9,320 nucleotides of DNA, from the NCBI GenBank assembly GCA_030146605.1, contig JASLBO010000472.1, positions 1-9,320 of the forward strand. Direction: 5' to 3'. Positions 6,657-9,320 of the stretch are shown piece by piece. This DNA is from Sphingomonas sp. (GTDB taxonomy: Bacteria; Pseudomonadota; Alphaproteobacteria; Sphingomonadales; Sphingomonadaceae). The notes beneath the pieces were generated by a model, which saw only the letters and a list, made by a program, of their open reading frames with translations, was not told the DNA's origin and did not search any database. The position numbers and the translations under genes were made by a program. Positions within the stretch are counted from its first letter, which is position 1. Each line of letters starts with the position of its first letter.

Positions 6657-7034
6657 TCAAGCCTGACCCGCGGTTTCGCCGAACGACCACATGCGTTCGA
6701 GATTGTAGAAGGTGCGCACTTCGGGCCGGAACAGGTGGACGATCACGTCGCCGGCGTCGATCAGCACCCAATCGGCGGTGGGCAGCCCCTCGATACGCGG
6801 CGAGCGGCCGAACTCGGCCTTGATCTTCTCGACCAGCTTGGTCGCCATCGATGCGACCTGGCGCGTCGAGCGGCCCGAAGCGACGACCATATAGTCGGCG
6901 ATGCTGCTTTTGCCGGCGAGCTGGATCGAAACGGTCTCAACCGCCTGATCGTCGTCGAGCGAGGCCATCACGAGTGCGTGCAGCGCTTCGACGCCGTCGG
7001 CGGGAGCGCGCAGCACATTGGGGGAAGTTGCCAA
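6657..7034 (-). CDS. rsfS: Ribosome silencing factor RsfS
   Basis: This 125-residue protein of the RsfS/Iojap family binds uL14 of the 50S subunit and blocks joining with 30S when nutrients are low. Family motifs are SSIADYMVVASGRSTRQV at 43-60, ADWVLIDAGDVIVHLF at 87-102 and RTFYNLERMW at 107-116. The start is unusual: a TTG at 7034. No ATG precedes it in frame, and the upstream in-frame codon four positions back is the nadD stop. GAGGA, 6 bases before the TTG, supports it. A GTG at codon 7 is the only near alternative. The reading frame is the same as that of nadD, with only 9 bp between the two genes, so the pair is likely coupled. Confidence 0.94.
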   Translation of the reverse strand: MATSPNVLRAPADGVEALHALVMASLDDDQAVETVSIQLAGKSSIADYMVVASGRSTRQVASMATKLVEKIKAEFGRSPRIEGLPTADWVLIDAGDVIVHLFRPEVRTFYNLERMWSFGETAGQA

Positions 7035-7040
7035 TTTAGT

Positions 7041-7045
7041 TCCTC
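7041..7045 (-). promoter_or_regulatory. Ribosome binding site deciding the TTG start of rsfS
   Basis: The - strand reads GAGGA, then 6 bases, then TTG. The motif shares bases with the nadD TGA stop codon (7046-7044), so a ribosome terminating on nadD would be sitting on the rsfS initiation signal. Confidence 0.65.
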
Positions 7046-7703
7046 AGGGTTGCAACAAGTCTGTGCGCGGCTGTGGAGACGGCACCAACGACGTGGATAT
7101 GGGTATTCCACGCACGTCCGGAAAGTGCCGGTGCCAGGCAGGGTCGGCGGCGCGGATCGCGGTCGCCGAAGTCGGATCGGGGCGGAAGCGCAACAGCACG
7201 AGGCCGGGCAATCTCCAACTCGTCCATTTCTTCGCCTGGCCTGCGGACCGCACAGCGCGCCGCAGCCAACTCATCGCGGGACTAGCGTGAGCCCGAGCAT
7301 CATAGCCCGGACGTGCGATAACCGCAATCGGAACCTGTCGGGCAATTCGCCGCCAGTCGCGCCACTGATGGAACTGGGCGAGATTGTCGGCGCCCATCAG
7401 CCATATGAAGCGATGCTTGGGGTGGAGCCGCGGGAGCTTGGCCAAGGTGTCGGCGGTGTAGCGGGTGCGCAGCCGGGCTTCGATGTCGCTAACCCGGATC
7501 GGTGCATGGCGGGCCATTTTCCGGGCTGAAGCGAGCCGGGCGGGGTAGGGCGCCATGCCTTGTTCGGGCTTGAGCGGATTGCCTGGGGAGACGAGCCACC
7601 ATACTTCGTCGAGCCCCAGCGCGCGAACCGCGTGGAGCGAGAGCCTGCGATGCCCGCGATGTGCGGGATTGAAGGAGCCGCCGAGGAGACCGATGCGCTT
7701 CAC
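7044..7703 (-). CDS. nadD: Nicotinate-nucleotide adenylyltransferase NadD
   Basis: NadD joins nicotinate mononucleotide and ATP to form deamido-NAD, an essential cytoplasmic step of NAD synthesis. The nucleotidyltransferase signature GGSFNPAHRGH is at 8-18, with H15 and H18 as the HxGH pair. WLMGADNLAQFHQW (101-114) and the second nucleotide-binding motif TSATAIR (178-184) are also intact. The 219-residue length is normal for the family; the last 25 residues after the fold look like a variable tail. The start is GTG at 7703, whose bases overlap the TGA stop of the upstream toxin gene as GTGA. No independent strong ribosome site is visible, so nadD translation may depend on translation of the toxin gene. 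The protein begins exactly at the family's conserved N-terminus (KRIGLLGGSFNP), so a later start is not possible. Confidence 0.95.
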   Translation of the reverse strand: MKRIGLLGGSFNPAHRGHRRLSLHAVRALGLDEVWWLVSPGNPLKPEQGMAPYPARLASARKMARHAPIRVSDIEARLRTRYTADTLAKLPRLHPKHRFIWLMGADNLAQFHQWRDWRRIARQVPIAVIARPGYDARAHASPAMSWLRRAVRSAGQAKKWTSWRLPGLVLLRFRPDPTSATAIRAADPAWHRHFPDVRGIPISTSLVPSPQPRTDLLQP

Positions 7704-7987
7704 GCTTCGATCTGCCAGTCCTCGCTCTCGTGACGAATGCGGAGAATTTCGACATTGTCTCCGGCGAGGCGGTAAATGATCAAGTGCGGGCTTTGGATCA
7801 CGCGCAGGATGCGATTTCCTTCACGGGTCGGGCGGCCGCCGCGCGGGAAATTCTCGAGAAAGCGTGCACGTGGATGAATTGCAGCCAGCGTGGCCAATGC
7901 GATCTCAGCTGAGGCGCTTTCGGTGAGCCAATCGTCTATCGACCATAGATCTTGAGTAGCCGACGGAGTCCATTTCAGCGTCGGCAT
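7700..7987 (-). CDS. parE: ParE/RelE-superfamily toxin of a type II toxin-antitoxin pair
   Basis: This 95-residue protein has the ParE/RelE fold pattern: an N-terminal strand and helices (LKWTPSATQDLWSIDDWL, 4-21), a helix with LATLAAIHPRARFLENFPRGGRPTREGNR, and C-terminal strands ending HLIIYRLAGDNVEILRIRHESEDW. ParE members act on DNA gyrase and RelE members cleave mRNA; the motif order and 95-residue length favour ParE, but the target cannot be read from sequence. The ATG lies 13 bp inside the antitoxin gene, in a different frame, the usual antitoxin-first order. Its TGA overlaps the nadD start. GC is visibly lower than in neighbours (31 of 60 bases at 7741-7800, against 43 of 60 at 7501-7560), consistent with acquisition by transfer. 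The frame is intact. Confidence 0.88.
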   Translation of the reverse strand: MPTLKWTPSATQDLWSIDDWLTESASAEIALATLAAIHPRARFLENFPRGGRPTREGNRILRVIQSPHLIIYRLAGDNVEILRIRHESEDWQIEA

Positions 7988-8238
7988 CGAGCCCGGTGCT
8001 TTTCCATGCGCGCCTCGAGTTCGGCCATCACTTCTTCATGCGGGATGAGTTCGCCACGATCGGCCTCGTCGATGCCGACTTGCACGAATGCCCTGAAATC
8101 GGCCTCGCTCTCCGCTACGCGCTGGACGGCCTCGGCAACGTAATCCTCGACGCTTCTTCCTCGCGCTTCGGCGAGTTGCTCGACCAGAGCCAGCGTTTCG
8201 GCGTTGATGGGCGCCGTGATGAAAACGGGCTTGTTCAT
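7975..8238 (-). CDS. parD: ParD-like ribbon-helix-helix antitoxin
   Basis: This 87-residue protein precedes and overlaps the toxin gene. The first half fits a ribbon-helix-helix DNA-binding domain: a strand VFITAPI, then two helices through ETLALVEQLAEARGRSVEDYVAEAVQRVAE (to about residue 44). The second half (FRAFVQVGIDEADRGELIPHEEVMAELEARMEKHRA) is the acidic-to-basic tail typical of antitoxins that wrap the toxin; the HEEVMAELEAR segment is common to this group. Such antitoxins neutralise the toxin and repress their own promoter. Here there is little room for one: only 31 bp separate it from proA. GGAGG lies 14 bp before the ATG, further than ideal. Any operator would have to lie within that spacer or inside proA; I saw no clear palindrome. 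Confidence 0.85.
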   Translation of the reverse strand: MNKPVFITAPINAETLALVEQLAEARGRSVEDYVAEAVQRVAESEADFRAFVQVGIDEADRGELIPHEEVMAELEARMEKHRARCRR

Positions 8239-8269
8239 GGTTGGAAGCTACGCCTCCTCTGTCCTGGCT

Positions 8270-9320
8270 TCAAGGCCGGGCCTGGCCGGTCCCGCGGACT
8301 ACCCATTTGTACGTCGTCAGCCCTTCCAGGGCCACGGGACCGCGGGCATGGAGGCGGCCGGTGGAGATGCCGATCTCGGCGCCGAGACCGAACTCGCCGC
8401 CATCGGCGAACTGGGTCGAGGCGTTCCACATCACGATCGCGCTGTCGACCTCGGCGAGGAAGCGCTCGGCGACCGCGGCGTCCCCGGTGACGATCGCGTC
8501 GGTATGGTGCGATCCGTGCGCCGCGATATGCGCCATCGCGGCATCGACATTTTCGACCAGCTTCACCGAGAGGATCGCGTCGAGATATTCGGTGTCCCAG
8601 TCCTCGGTGCTGGCCGCACCGACCCGTGGCTCGATCGCGCGGATTTCGGCATCGCCGCGCAGCTCGCAACCCGCATCGGCGAGCGCCGCGAGCACCGGCG
8701 CCGGATCGGCGAAGCCGCGGTCGATCAGCAAGGTCTCGGTCGCTCCGCAGATACCGGTGCGGCGCATCTTGGCGTTGAGCGCAAGGTCGCGGGCCATCGC
8801 GGGATCGGCGGCGCGGTCGATATAGGTGTGGTTGAGGCCGTCGAGATGCGCGAGCACCGGCACGCGGGCCTCGGCCTGCACCCGCGCGACGAGGCCCTTG
8901 CCGCCGCGCGGCACGACCATGTCGATCGCCCCTTCGGCCGTCAGCATCGCGCCCACCGCGGCACGATCGGTGACCTGGACGAGCTGGACCGTATCGGCGG
9001 GCATCCCGCCGGCCTCGAGCCCCCTGGCGAGCGCGGCGTGGATCGCGCGATTGCTGCGGATCGCTTCCGATCCGCCGCGCAGGATCGCAGCGTTGCCCGA
9101 CATCGCGCACAGCGCGCCGGCGTCGGCGGTGACGTTGGGCCGGCTCTCATAGATGATGCCGATCACGCCGATGGGGATGCGGACTCGGGTCAGCACCAGC
9201 CCGTTCGGGCGCTCGACGCGCTCGATCACCTTGCCGACAGGATCGTCGAGCCGGGCAACTGCCTCGACCCCTGCGGCGGTCGCCTCGACCGGCTCCGGCT
9301 GGACCGCGCCCGGGTCGAGG
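8270..9320 (-). CDS. proA: Gamma-glutamyl phosphate reductase ProA (5' end outside window)
   Basis: ProA reduces gamma-glutamyl phosphate to glutamate semialdehyde with NADPH, the second step of proline synthesis in the cytoplasm. The frame is open past a GTG at 9229 to the window edge. I translated the extra codons and they match the family ([21 protein letters not shown]), so that GTG is internal and the true start lies beyond 9320. About 349 of the usual roughly 420 residues are visible. Key features are RVPIG-like [31 protein letters not shown], and the catalytic cysteine in [13 protein letters not shown] (codon 8749-8747). The C-terminal [31 protein letters not shown] block is intact. 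proB probably lies immediately upstream, outside the window. Confidence 0.96.
   Translation of the reverse strand, partial: LDPGAVQPEPVEATAAGVEAVARLDDPVGKVIERVERPNGLVLTRVRIPIGVIGIIYESRPNVTADAGALCAMSGNAAILRGGSEAIRSNRAIHAALARGLEAGGMPADTVQLVQVTDRAAVGAMLTAEGAIDMVVPRGGKGLVARVQAEARVPVLAHLDGLNHTYIDRAADPAMARDLALNAKMRRTGICGATETLLIDRGFADPAPVLAALADAGCELRGDAEIRAIEPRVGAASTEDWDTEYLDAILSVKLVENVDAAMAHIAAHGSHHTDAIVTGDAAVAERFLAEVDSAIVMWNASTQFADGGEFGLGAEIGISTGRLHARGPVALEGLTTYKWVVRGTGQARP

Noticed and set aside
5055..7529. An 824-codon open frame on the + strand, antisense to the EnvC-like gene, rlmH, rsfS and nadD
   Set aside because: Each underlying - strand gene has clear family motifs. The antisense translation is rich in Arg, Gly, Asp and Ala with no recognisable domain, as expected from third-position GC bias.
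8273..8290. GC-rich short inverted repeats near the proA 3' end as a terminator or antitoxin operator
   Set aside because: The stem is only about 4 bp (AGGC/GCCT), lies in coding sequence, and has no T-run.

Overview
The window looks like chromosomal DNA from a GC-rich alphaproteobacterium, most likely a sphingomonad. The basis is high GC content, codon use, a gene order of proA, nadD, rsfS, rlmH, EnvC-like protein and ctpA, and an alphaproteobacterial-type LexA box. The genus is inferred from family recognition; no database search was run.

Left end (1-2166). A radical SAM protein of the DNA modification/repair family (the 'rSAM linked to UDG' type) runs leftwards and off the window. Three bases before its start codon is a perfect GTTC-N7-GTTC motif, the alphaproteobacterial LexA (SOS) operator. 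A GT87/DUF2029 membrane glycosyltransferase diverges from it and is the only + strand gene. It ends in a perfect 7-bp-stem hairpin next to the convergent end of the long leftward cluster.

Main cluster (2174-9320, all on the - strand; transcription order right to left). The order is proA (5' end outside the window), a ParD/ParE-type toxin-antitoxin pair, nadD, rsfS, rlmH, an EnvC-like murein hydrolase activator, ctpA, dsbB, coq7 and a small secreted four-cysteine protein. Gaps are 3-65 bp and several genes overlap, so much of it is probably co-transcribed and translationally coupled. The jobs group as proline synthesis, NAD synthesis (nadD), large ribosomal subunit maintenance (rsfS, rlmH), cell-wall remodelling (EnvC-like, ctpA), and periplasmic disulfide formation with its quinone supply (dsbB, coq7).

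The toxin-antitoxin pair stands out. Its sampled GC is lower than its neighbours, it splits proA from nadD, and the toxin stop codon overlaps the nadD GTG start. No RNA genes, insertion sequences, CRISPR arrays or gene-free stretches over 300 bp were seen. The long + strand open frames over the cluster are antisense shadows of GC-rich genes.
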